Source: an uncultured Lysobacteraceae bacterium (lineage in GTDB: Bacteria; Pseudomonadota; Gammaproteobacteria; Xanthomonadales; Xanthomonadaceae). From it: a stretch of 12,830 bases of DNA. The stretch covers positions 1 to 12,830 of the forward strand of contig CAMLSB010000039.1 of the NCBI GenBank assembly GCA_946482565.1. Direction: 5' to 3'. Shown here one piece after another: positions 1 through 9,060 of this stretch. The position numbers and the translations under genes were made by a program. Positions within the stretch are counted from its first letter, which is position 1. Each line of letters begins with the position of its first letter. The notes under the pieces were generated by a model. The model saw only the letters and a program-made list of their open reading frames with translations, did not search any database and had not been told where the DNA came from.

Positions 1-1588
<1,588 letters not shown>

Positions 1589-3024
1589 TGCGCCGCATTA
1601 GAACACAGGCCGCCCCCAGGACCACGCACAGCCAGCCGAACAGGTCGCCGGTGCGGCTGTAGACGGTCTGGACCCGTTGCCCGACCGGCAGCGTGGCGAG
1701 CAGCAGGCTGCCCGGCATCGGCGCGCTGGCCGCCTCCGCCAGCACCCGCCCGTGCGCGTCGCTGGCCGTCAACAGGCCTTCGCGTGCCGCGCGCACGATG
1801 CCGTATCCACTTTCGACGCCACGGACCAGGGTCATCCGCGAAGCCATCCAGCCGTCCACGTACGCGAAATCCCAAGCCGGGACCAGCATCAGGTCGGCGC
1901 CGCGGCGCCCGTACTCCCGGCCCAGTGTCGCGAAGTGCATGTCCTTGCAGATCGCGATCCCGTATTGGTGCCCGTCCACGCGATGCAGGCTCCATGCGCT
2001 GCCGGCGGCGTAGCCCGCGGCGCGTTCAGGCGGCGCGAGACGGTGTTTTTCGTAGTCCTCGACGCGTCGGCCGGAAGGATCGAACAACCATGCGTAATTG
2101 CGCGGATGACGGCCGTCGTCCACCCCGATGCCGACCTCGAGCCACAGGTCGTGCGACGCCGCGAGCCTTCCGAAATGCGCCTGCCACGCCGCGACGCCGG
2201 CGGGCCGCAGGACGGCGATTTTTTCCGGCAGCAGGACCAGCTGCGCGCCGGAGTCGGCGAGCTGCCCAACCAGGGCGTCGTAACGATCGCGAATGCCGAT
2301 GGCGTAGGCAGGCGATGCGCCCACCCCGACGGCATCGTCGATCGAGGCAAGCCCGACGCGAACCGGCACGCCCTGGAGTGGCTGGCGCAGGCGCCATGCG
2401 CCGAACCCGAACGCGCCCACCAAGAGCGCCGCCACCACGACCAGCGCCGCCACCTGGCGGCGCCACGGTTCGCGACGGTGCCGGAGCACCACGGCCATCG
2501 CCGACGCGGGCAGGCACAAGAGGAACAACATTCCGGCCACGCCGGCGAGCGACGCCACCTGCAACAGCGGCAGCACCCCGGCCTGCGAATAGGCAAGGCT
2601 GCCCCAGTTGCCGTCGGGCAGCAGCGCGGCCATCAAGGTGTCCACCGCCACCCACAGGACGGGATACGCGAACATCGCCCACGGCGTCGGACAGGCCAAT
2701 ACGACCCGTCGGGTCGCCATGGTGACGAACCACCACGCAAGGCTTTGCCCGAGCCAGGCGGCAACCGCGGCGGGCCAGGGCATCACCAGGTGGAAATAGG
2801 GGAGGCAGGTCGCCGTGCCGCCGAGGATGGCCGCGGCAACCCAGAGCCGGTCACGCCAGCCCGCGGCCCCGAAAGCCAGCCACAGGAGCGGCAGCGGCGC
2901 CAGCCAGGCTGCCCACCAGGCAGGCTCCAGCATCAGCGAAAAATGCAGCAACACGCCGGCGGCGACGGCCAGCGCCAGGTTGCGTAACGTCGTCATGGCT
3001 TCCCTGCAGCGATTCAGCGCGACC

Positions 3025-3030
3025 AGTGTA
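3025..3030 (-). promoter_or_regulatory. Candidate -10 box for the Lnt-like gene
   Basis: TACACT on the minus strand, 28 nt before the ATG at 2996, in the 72-nt gap after the RND gene. GTAATG lies 16 nt further upstream as a weak -35. It resembles -10 boxes common in this group. It suggests the Lnt-like/thiC pair need not depend on efflux-operon transcription. No terminator was recognised in the gap. Confidence 0.35.
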
Positions 3031-3068
3031 GCCGCGCACGAGCTGCCATTACGGTCGGCGCCGCCGCT

Positions 3069-6000
3069 TCAGGGGAAGCGGCGCACGCGGAACCAGGCGG
3101 CGTAGAGGGCCGGGAGGAACAGCAGGGTCAGCACGGTCGCGACGGTCAGGCCGCCCATGATGGCCACGGCCATCGGCCCGAAGAACGCACTGCGCGACAG
3201 CGGGATCATCGCCAGGATCGCCGCCAGCGCCGTCAGCACGATCGGCCGGAAGCGCCGTACCGTCGCGTCGACGACAGCCGTCCATCGATCATGCCCGCCC
3301 GCGATGTCCTGTTCGATCTGGTCGACCAGGATCACCGAGTTGCGCATGATCATGCCGGCCAGCGCGATCGTGCCCAGCATCGCCACGAAACCGAAGGGTA
3401 CGCGGAACACCAGCAGGAACAGGGTGACGCCGATCATGCCCAGCGGCGCGGTGAGCAGCACCAGCACGGTGCGCGACAGGCTGCGCAGCTGCAGCATGAG
3501 CAGCGTGACCACGACGAGCAGGAACAGCGGCACGCCGGCCGCGATCGAATCCTGGCCGCGCGCGGCGTCCTCGACGCTGCCGCCGGTCTCGAGCAGGTAA
3601 CCCTCGGGCAGCAGCGCGCGGATGCCGTCGAGCGTCGGCGCGATCTGCGCGGTGACGGTCGCGGGCTGCTCGGCGTCGCGGATGTCGGCGCGCACCGTGA
3701 CGGTCGGAAGTCGGTCGCGATGCCAGATGATGCCGTCCTCGAAGCCGTATTCGAGGTTGGCGACCTGCGACAGCGGCACGGACGCGCCGCTCGCCGTCGG
3801 CACGGCAAGGCTGCCGAGCATGTCGAGCCGGTTGCGCTCGTCGCTGCTGCCCCGCATCGCGACCTCGATCAGCTCGTTGCCCTCGCGGTACGTGCTCACG
3901 TGCAGCCCGGACAGCTGGCCGGACAGGAACAGCGACAGCTGCTGCGTGCTCACGCCGAGCGCGCGCGCGCGTTCCTGGTCGACCTGCAGGCGCACGACCT
4001 TGCTCGGCTCTTCCCAGTCGAGGTTGACGTTGGCGACGTGCGGGTTCTCGCGCACCTTCGCCTCGACCTGGCGGGCGAGCGCCTGCACGCGGTCGATATG
4101 CTCGCCGGAAACGCGGAACTGGATCGGATAGCCCACCGGCGGCCCGTTCTCGAGCCGCGTGACGCGCAGCTGCAGGGCCGGGAAGCGCGGCGCGACATCG
4201 GCGACGAGCCAGTCGCGCACTGCTTCGCGCGAGGCGATGTCGTCGGCGCGGACCACGAACTGCGCGAAATTCGCCGCCGGCAGCTGCTGGTCCAGCGGCA
4301 GGTAGAAACGCGGCGAACCGGTGCCGACGTAGGCGGTGTAATTGTCGATGCCCGCATGGCCCTGCAGCATCTTCTCCAGGCGCTGCGCCTCGGCGGCGGT
4401 CGCGCGCAGCGACGAACCTTCGGCCAGCTCCATGTCCACCATCAGCTCGGGCCGGGTCGAATCGGGGAAGAACTGCTGCGGCACGAAGCGGAACATCAGC
4501 AGCGACAGCACGAACAGCGCCACCGTGGCGCCGATCACCAGCCAGCGCCGCTCGAGGCAGGAGTCGACGAGATTGCGGAAGCGGCGATAGAACGGACGCT
4601 GGTACGGATCATGCCCATCGCCGGCATGGCCCGCGGCGGCACCCACCGGCGCGTTCGCACCCGGCGCATGCGGCTTGGGCTCCGGCAGCATGCGATCCCC
4701 CAGGTAGGGGATGAACAGCACCGCCGCGACCCACGACACCAGCAGCGCGATCGTCACCACCTGGAACAGCGAGCGCGTGTACTCGCCGGTGCTCGAGGCC
4801 GCGGTCGCGATCGGCAGGAAGCCGGCGGCGGTCACCAGCGTGCCGGTCAGCATCGGGAAGGCGGTCGATTCCCATGCGAAGCTCGCTGCCTTCAGCCGCG
4901 ACAGCCCCTGCTCCATCTTGATCGCCATCATCTCGACCGCGATGATCGCGTCGTCCACCATCAGGCCCAGCGCCAGCACCAGCGCGCCGAGCGAGATCTT
5001 GTGCAGGCCGATGCCGAAGTAGTGCATCGCGGCGAACGTCATCGCCAGCACCAGCGGGATGCTCACCGCCACCACCAGGCCGGTGCGCAGGCCGAGCGAG
5101 AAGAAGCTCACCAGCAGCACGATCGCCACGGCCTCGGCGAGCACGCGCATGAACTCGCCTACCGATTCGTGCACGGCCTCGGGCTGGTCGCTCACCTTGT
5201 CCAGGTGCATGCCGGCGGGCAGCGTGCGCCGCAGGCGCGCGAACTCGCTGTCCAGGGTTGCGCCCAGCCGCAGGATGTCGCCGCCGTCCTTCATCGCGAC
5301 GGCAATGCCGATCGCGTCCTTGCCCATGAAGCGCATCTTCGGCGCCGCCGGGTCGCTGAAGCCGCGGCGCACGGTGGCGATGTCGCCCAGGCGGATCGTG
5401 CGGCCGCCGGCGCGGATCGGGAAGTCGCGCAGCTGCTCCACCGACTTGAACGCGCCGCTCACGCGTAGCTGCACCCGCGCATCGCGCCCCTCGAAGAAGC
5501 CCGACGGCACCACCGCGTTCTGCTGGTCCAGCGCCTGCTGCACCGCCGCGAGCGGGATGCCGAGCGTGGCGAGCTTGGCGTTGTCGACCTCGATCCAGAC
5601 CTTTTCGTCCTGCAGGCCGACGAGTTCGACCTTGCCGGCGTCGGGCACGCGCTGCAGCTCCAGCTCGATGCGCTCTGCGTAGTCCTTGAGCACGGCGTAG
5701 TCGAAGCCCTCGCCGGTGATCGCGTAGATGTTGCCGAACGTATCGCCGAATTCGTCGTTGAAGAACGGGCCGACGACGCCTTCGGGCAGCGTCGGGCGGA
5801 TGTCGCCGATCTTCTTGCGCACCTGGTACCACAACGCGGGCACGTCCTTCGACGGCATCGAATCGCGCGCCATGAAGATCACCTGCGATTCGCCCGCGCG
5901 CGAATACGAGCGGATGAACTCGTACTCGCCGGTGGTCATCAGCTGCTTCTCGATGCGCTCGGTGACCTCGCTGGCGACTTCCTGCGCGCTCGCCCCCGGC

Positions 6001-6158
6001 CACGCGGTACGCACCACCATCGCCTTGAAGGTGAACGGCGGGTCCTCCGACTGGCCGAGGTGGCGATACGACCACGCGCCGACGAGCGCGAGTACCAGCA
6101 TCGCGTAGACCACGAGCGAGCGGTTGCGCAGCGCCCACTCCGAGAGGTTGAAGCGCAT
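3069..6158 (-). CDS. RND-family efflux pump, inner-membrane permease
   Basis: This 1029-residue protein is of normal length for an RND pump, the proton-driven inner-membrane part of a tripartite exporter. A first membrane helix (about 12-32) is followed by a large periplasmic domain with the typical WPGASAQEVASEVTERIE block (53-70). Helices TM2-TM6 (about 338-490) come next, then a cytoplasmic loop rich in Gly, Ala and His (495-520). TM7 is at about 540-560, followed by the second periplasmic domain and TM8-TM12 (about 873-1024). The proton-relay pair Asp402-Asp403 is present in GLMVDDAII. The TM10 motif reads MRNSVILVDQ, so Arg939 stands where AcrB has Lys940. The start LGQSEDPPFTFKAMVV resembles TriC-like pumps more than AcrB. 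The gene begins 3 bp after the membrane-fusion gene and is surely co-transcribed with it. Substrate cannot be read from sequence; drugs or biocides are likeliest. Confidence 0.93.
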   Translation of the reverse strand: MRFNLSEWALRNRSLVVYAMLVLALVGAWSYRHLGQSEDPPFTFKAMVVRTAWPGASAQEVASEVTERIEKQLMTTGEYEFIRSYSRAGESQVIFMARDSMPSKDVPALWYQVRKKIGDIRPTLPEGVVGPFFNDEFGDTFGNIYAITGEGFDYAVLKDYAERIELELQRVPDAGKVELVGLQDEKVWIEVDNAKLATLGIPLAAVQQALDQQNAVVPSGFFEGRDARVQLRVSGAFKSVEQLRDFPIRAGGRTIRLGDIATVRRGFSDPAAPKMRFMGKDAIGIAVAMKDGGDILRLGATLDSEFARLRRTLPAGMHLDKVSDQPEAVHESVGEFMRVLAEAVAIVLLVSFFSLGLRTGLVVAVSIPLVLAMTFAAMHYFGIGLHKISLGALVLALGLMVDDAIIAVEMMAIKMEQGLSRLKAASFAWESTAFPMLTGTLVTAAGFLPIATAASSTGEYTRSLFQVVTIALLVSWVAAVLFIPYLGDRMLPEPKPHAPGANAPVGAAAGHAGDGHDPYQRPFYRRFRNLVDSCLERRWLVIGATVALFVLSLLMFRFVPQQFFPDSTRPELMVDMELAEGSSLRATAAEAQRLEKMLQGHAGIDNYTAYVGTGSPRFYLPLDQQLPAANFAQFVVRADDIASREAVRDWLVADVAPRFPALQLRVTRLENGPPVGYPIQFRVSGEHIDRVQALARQVEAKVRENPHVANVNLDWEEPSKVVRLQVDQERARALGVSTQQLSLFLSGQLSGLHVSTYREGNELIEVAMRGSSDERNRLDMLGSLAVPTASGASVPLSQVANLEYGFEDGIIWHRDRLPTVTVRADIRDAEQPATVTAQIAPTLDGIRALLPEGYLLETGGSVEDAARGQDSIAAGVPLFLLVVVTLLMLQLRSLSRTVLVLLTAPLGMIGVTLFLLVFRVPFGFVAMLGTIALAGMIMRNSVILVDQIEQDIAGGHDRWTAVVDATVRRFRPIVLTALAAILAMIPLSRSAFFGPMAVAIMGGLTVATVLTLLFLPALYAAWFRVRRFP

Positions 6159-6161
6159 GGA

Positions 6162-7361
6162 CTAATGCTTCCGCGCAGCGACGGCGGGAGCAGGCACGAC
6201 CTGCGCCACCGGCCGGTTGTCGCGGTCCACCGGCGCGAAGACCTCGCCCGCGCGCAGCAGATGCCCGCCCGCGGCGACGATCCAGTCGCCCGCGGACACG
6301 CCGTCGAGCACCGGCACGCTGTCCTCGGCATACGGACCCAGTCGCACCGGCGCGAGGCGCACGCGATGCGTCGGCGGGTCGAGGACCCACAGCGCCTTGC
6401 CGCCGTTCACGCCCGGCTGCACCGCGGCCAAGGGCACGGCGAGGCTCGCGCCGCCCGGCGCTGCGGCGAAATACACGCGCGCGCTCTGGCCGAGCCCGTC
6501 CGCGGCGACCTGCGCGTCGTCCAGCGCCACGCGCGCGGCATAAGTGCGCGTCTGCGCATCGGCCGCCGGCGAGATCTCGCGGATGTGCGCGGACAGGCGC
6601 TTGCCGGGCGCGTTCCACAATTCGACCTGCGCGGGCTGCCCGACCGCGAAGTCGCGCACGCGCGCTTCGGGCAGCGCGATCGCGATCTCGCGCGCGCCGT
6701 CGGCGGCGAGGCCGAAGATGGCCTGGCCGGCGGCGACCACCTGCCCGGCCTCGGCCTGGCGCAGCGCGATGACGCCGTCGCGCGGCGCGAGCAGCCGCGC
6801 GTAACCGGCGGCGTTGCGCGCCGCGTCGTAATTCGCGCGCGCGGCCTTCGCCTGCCCGGCCGCAGCCGCTTGCGCCGCGTCCTGCGCGTCGAGCGCGGAG
6901 CGGCTCACCAGTTGCTGCCGCGCGAGGGTGGCGTAGCGCGCACGGTCGGCGGAAGCGCGGGCGAACTCGCCTTGCGCCGCGGCGAGTTGCGCCTGCGCGG
7001 CGGCGGCCTGCAACTGCAGGTCCTGCGCGTCGAGTTCGGCGAGCACCTGGCCGGCACGCACGCGATCGCCGACATCCACATCGCGGCGCACCAGCTTGCC
7101 GCCGACGCGGAACGACAGCGCGCTTTCCTCGCGCGCCCGCACCTCGCCTGCGAACGCGAGGCCGCCCGGATCGCCGGCCGAGCCCGGATGCACCACGAGC
7201 ACCGCGCGCGGCGCGGGGGCGTCCTGCGCCTTGCCGCCGCAGCCGGCCAGCGCGAACGCAAGCGCGACCATCCACATCGCCGGCCATGCCGCATTCGACA
7301 ATCGCGACCTGGCGCGTGCCCGATCCCTGGTCTTCACGCTGGTCTCCCGCTTCGCCCGCAT
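6162..7361 (-). CDS. RND efflux periplasmic adaptor (membrane-fusion lipoprotein)
   Basis: This 399-residue adaptor joins an RND pump to an outer-membrane channel. The N terminus has an Arg/Lys-rich stretch (1-24), a hydrophobic segment (29-39) and the lipobox LAGC, so Cys41 should be lipidated and the mature protein anchored in the inner membrane. The first lipoyl-like half is around 70-110 (SFRVGGKL, VGDRVRAGQVLAELD). An Ala/Gln-rich alpha-hairpin spans about 110-185, the second lipoyl half is APRDGVIALRQAEAGQVV (192-209), and beta-barrel and membrane-proximal domains follow to the end. The ATG at 7361 has GGAG at about 8 nt spacing. A GTG at codon 9 with an upstream GGGAG is a real alternative start giving a shorter basic tail. 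It is the first gene of the operon with the RND permease and is divergent from a TetR-type regulator, its probable repressor. Confidence 0.92.
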   Translation of the reverse strand: MRAKRETSVKTRDRARARSRLSNAAWPAMWMVALAFALAGCGGKAQDAPAPRAVLVVHPGSAGDPGGLAFAGEVRAREESALSFRVGGKLVRRDVDVGDRVRAGQVLAELDAQDLQLQAAAAQAQLAAAQGEFARASADRARYATLARQQLVSRSALDAQDAAQAAAAGQAKAARANYDAARNAAGYARLLAPRDGVIALRQAEAGQVVAAGQAIFGLAADGAREIAIALPEARVRDFAVGQPAQVELWNAPGKRLSAHIREISPAADAQTRTYAARVALDDAQVAADGLGQSARVYFAAAPGGASLAVPLAAVQPGVNGGKALWVLDPPTHRVRLAPVRLGPYAEDSVPVLDGVSAGDWIVAAGGHLLRAGEVFAPVDRDNRPVAQVVPAPAVAARKH

Positions 7362-7445
7362 GGCGCGTCTCCGATGCCCGCCGGCAGATTAATGAACTGG
7401 TCGGTATGCTATAAATAACAAACCCAATAGTCTAGTATTGATTTC
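7362..7445. promoter_or_regulatory. Divergent AT-rich control region between efflux operon and tetR-type gene
   Basis: This 84-bp gap is strikingly AT-rich between about 7387 and 7445 in an otherwise very GC-rich window. It must hold the promoters of both the efflux operon (minus) and the regulator (plus). On the plus strand, TAGTAT (7433-7438) lies 7 nt before the regulator ATG. I could not assign a convincing -35 for either direction. The segment ACTGGTCGGTAT (7396-7407) resembles half-sites seen for some TetR-type repressors, but its symmetry is poor. Confidence 0.6.
7425..7440. promoter_or_regulatory. Candidate operator palindrome for the TetR-type regulator
   Basis: CAATA-gtctag-TATTG is a perfect inverted repeat with 5-bp arms and a 6-bp spacer. 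It overlaps the -10-like TAGTAT of the regulator gene. A repressor bound here would block its own transcription and could also hinder the efflux promoter. The palindrome is seen; binding by the adjacent regulator is inferred. Confidence 0.45.
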
Positions 7446-8123
7446 ATGTCCCGCCGTCCTGTCCCCGCCAGTCCCGTCGCCCCTGCTGCCCCGGCCCCTC
7501 GGCCGACCGCGGCGCCCGGCCGGCCGAAGGACCTGGAGAAGGGCAGCGCGATCCTGGAAGCCGCCCGCCAGCTGTTCACCGGCCAGGGCTTCGACGCGAC
7601 CAGCATGGACCAGATCGCGACCGCAGCCAGCGTCTCCAAGCTCACCGTCTACAGCCACTTCGGCGACAAGGAAACGCTGTTCGCCGCGGTGGTGAAGTCC
7701 TATTGCGAGCAGCAGCTCCCCGATGCGCTGTTCGACGAGCAGCCGGGCTTGCCGTTGCGCGAGCGGCTGCTGGGCGTCGCGCGCGCGTTCTTCGGCATGA
7801 TCAGCGCGCCCGAAGCCGTCGCCGGACACCGCATCCTGTGCTCGCCGCGGATGGCGGAATCGCCGCTGCCGCGCATGTTCTGGGAAGCCGGGCCGGAGCG
7901 CGTGCAGGCGGCCTTCGCGGAGCTGCTGCGGCGACGCGTCGGCGCCGGGGAACTCGAGATCGACGACGTTCCGCGCGCATCGGCCCAGTTCTTCACCCTG
8001 CTCAAGGGCGAGGCGCACGCGCGCATGGTCTTCGGCTGCGGCACCGGCATGGCCTGCGGCGACGCCGAACGCCACGTCGAGGCGACCGTGGACATGTTCC
8101 TGCGGGCCTATGGCCGCCGCTGA
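7446..8123 (+). CDS. TetR/AcrR-family transcriptional regulator
   Basis: This 225-residue protein has a standard TetR N-terminal DNA-binding domain: EKGSAILEAARQLFTGQGFDATSMDQIATAASVS, then the recognition-helix region KLTVYSHFGDKETLF (about residues 31-79). The helix-turn-helix is around 53-72. The C-terminal ligand domain (about 95-225) has RILCSPRMAESPLPRMFWEAGPERV, which resembles the AefR-like C-terminal family. A Pro/Ala-rich tail of about 27 residues precedes the DNA-binding domain. No Shine-Dalgarno is present before the ATG, but TAGTAT sits 7 nt upstream, suggesting a leaderless mRNA. Being divergent from an RND operon, with a palindrome between them, it is most likely the local repressor that responds to a pump substrate. 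The inducer is unknown. Confidence 0.93.
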   Translation: MSRRPVPASPVAPAAPAPRPTAAPGRPKDLEKGSAILEAARQLFTGQGFDATSMDQIATAASVSKLTVYSHFGDKETLFAAVVKSYCEQQLPDALFDEQPGLPLRERLLGVARAFFGMISAPEAVAGHRILCSPRMAESPLPRMFWEAGPERVQAAFAELLRRRVGAGELEIDDVPRASAQFFTLLKGEAHARMVFGCGTGMACGDAERHVEATVDMFLRAYGRR

Positions 8124-8327
8124 GGCCCGCGTCGCACGCTGCAAAACGCCGGCCACCGCCGCCCTGGTGACGGCAGTCCCGGTGACTTCCGGCACTCAGT
8201 CATGGTGTGGTAGCACAGTCATCCTGTCGCCGTCCGCCCCGTCCAGGGCGGGTAGAATCGCGGGTCCGGCGCCACGACGCCCGGCCCCCGCATCCGCCAC
8301 CCGGCGGCCCCACATGAGCAACGCCCG
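8124..8327 (+). promoter_or_regulatory. Intergenic region upstream of the PIMT-like gene and tolC, with candidate promoter
   Basis: This 204-bp gap precedes the PIMT-like gene and tolC. It contains TAGAAT at 8253-8258, a good -10 candidate for this group, though without a recognisable -35. Upstream, CAGTCAT occurs twice in direct orientation (8197-8203 and 8216-8222), 19 bp apart start to start, ending 30 bp before the -10. From such a promoter the leader would be about 60 nt. Near its end is a five-codon reading frame, MSNAR (8314-8331), whose TGA overlaps the ATG at 8328. No clear terminator for the regulator gene was recognised. Confidence 0.4.
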
Positions 8328-8990
8328 ATGAGCAGCCTCGATTACGCCCGCGTCCGCGAAACCATGGTCGAGCAGCAGATCCGGCCGTGGGACGTGCTGG
8401 ACAACCGCGTGCTCGAAGTGCTCGCGACGCTGCCGCGCGATGCCTTCGTCGCCGAGGCGAACCGCGTGCTCGCGTATGCCGACCTGCAACTGCCGATCGG
8501 CCACGGCGAAGTGATGCTCAAGCCCGTCGTCGAGGCGCGCGTGCTGCAGGCGCTGGCGCTGCAGCCGGGCGATTCGGTGCTCGAGATCGGCAGCGGCAGC
8601 GGCTGGTTCGCCGCCTGCCTCGGCGCGCTCGCCGGCGACGTGCTCGGCCTGGACCGCCACGCCGATTTCGTCGACGCGGCGCGTGCGCGGCTCGATGCGA
8701 CCGGCCTGGGCGGCAACGTGTCGCTCGAGGTCGCCGACGCGATGACCTGGGACACCGACCGCCGTTTCGACGCAATCTGCGTCTCCGGCGCGGTGGCCGA
8801 GGTGCCGGAGCGCTTCCTGCGCTGGCTGCGCCCCGGCGGCCGCCTGTTCGCGGTGCGCGGCGTTGCGCCCGCGATGGACGCAGTGCTGGTCCACGCCGGC
8901 GACGTCAACGCGCCGCGCGTCGAATCGTTGTTCGAAACCGACATTCCCTATCTCGTGGGCGCCGAGCCGGCGCCCCGGTTCGACTGGTAG
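8328..8990 (+). CDS. Protein-L-isoaspartate O-methyltransferase-like protein (pcm family)
   Basis: This 220-residue protein has the PCMT fold. MVEQQIRPWDVLDNRVLEVLATLPRDAFV matches the N-terminal signature, AYADLQLPIGHG the pre-catalytic block, and VLEIGSGSGWFAACLG (residues 84-99) is SAM motif I. FDAICVSGAVAEVPERFLRWLRPGGRL (147-173) covers the later Rossmann motifs. Genuine repair enzymes methylate isoaspartyl residues in damaged proteins and carry a conserved GQTIS-P segment after LPIG. Here the matching segment (60-66) reads GEVMLKP, without the Thr/Ser. The enzyme probably still binds SAM, but isoaspartate repair is uncertain. The ATG at 8328 has only a weak upstream purine stretch and overlaps the TGA of a tiny upstream frame. 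It lies 70 bp before tolC, probably in the same transcript. Confidence 0.82.
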   Translation: MSSLDYARVRETMVEQQIRPWDVLDNRVLEVLATLPRDAFVAEANRVLAYADLQLPIGHGEVMLKPVVEARVLQALALQPGDSVLEIGSGSGWFAACLGALAGDVLGLDRHADFVDAARARLDATGLGGNVSLEVADAMTWDTDRRFDAICVSGAVAEVPERFLRWLRPGGRLFAVRGVAPAMDAVLVHAGDVNAPRVESLFETDIPYLVGAEPAPRFDW

Positions 8991-9023
8991 TCCCGCCGTA
9001 CCCCCCACACGTTGGCAACCCCA

Positions 9024-9040
9024 CGCGCGGCGAACGCGCG
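9024..9040 (+). other. Short CGCGCG hairpin between the PIMT-like gene and tolC
   Basis: CGCGCG (9024-9029) and CGCGCG (9035-9040) form a 6-bp stem with loop GCGAA, ending 9 nt before the tolC ribosome binding site. No T run follows, so it is not a typical terminator. It may affect mRNA stability or translation of tolC. Confidence 0.3.
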
Positions 9041-9049
9041 CAATGATGC

Positions 9050-9055
9050 AAAGGA
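9050..9055 (+). promoter_or_regulatory. tolC ribosome binding site
   Basis: AAAGGA, 5 nt before the ATG at 9061. It decides the start against in-frame ATGs at 9043 and 9046 and against a longer open frame that runs back into the PIMT-like gene. Confidence 0.7.
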
Positions 9056-9060
9056 TTCCC

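Noticed and set aside
3291..5468. A 725-codon plus-strand frame opposite the pump gene
   Set aside because: It is the antisense shadow of the RND gene, very rich in His, Arg, Gln and Asp, with no domain pattern.
4609..7287. An 892-codon open frame on the minus strand across the adaptor and pump genes
   Set aside because: It runs in another frame through two well-supported genes and has an Arg/Gly/Ala-rich composition without motifs.
8863..9060. A longer N terminus for TolC starting inside the PIMT-like gene
   Set aside because: The signal peptide begins at the ATG at 9061, right after AAAGGA; the upstream extension is Arg/Pro-rich and overlaps a real gene.
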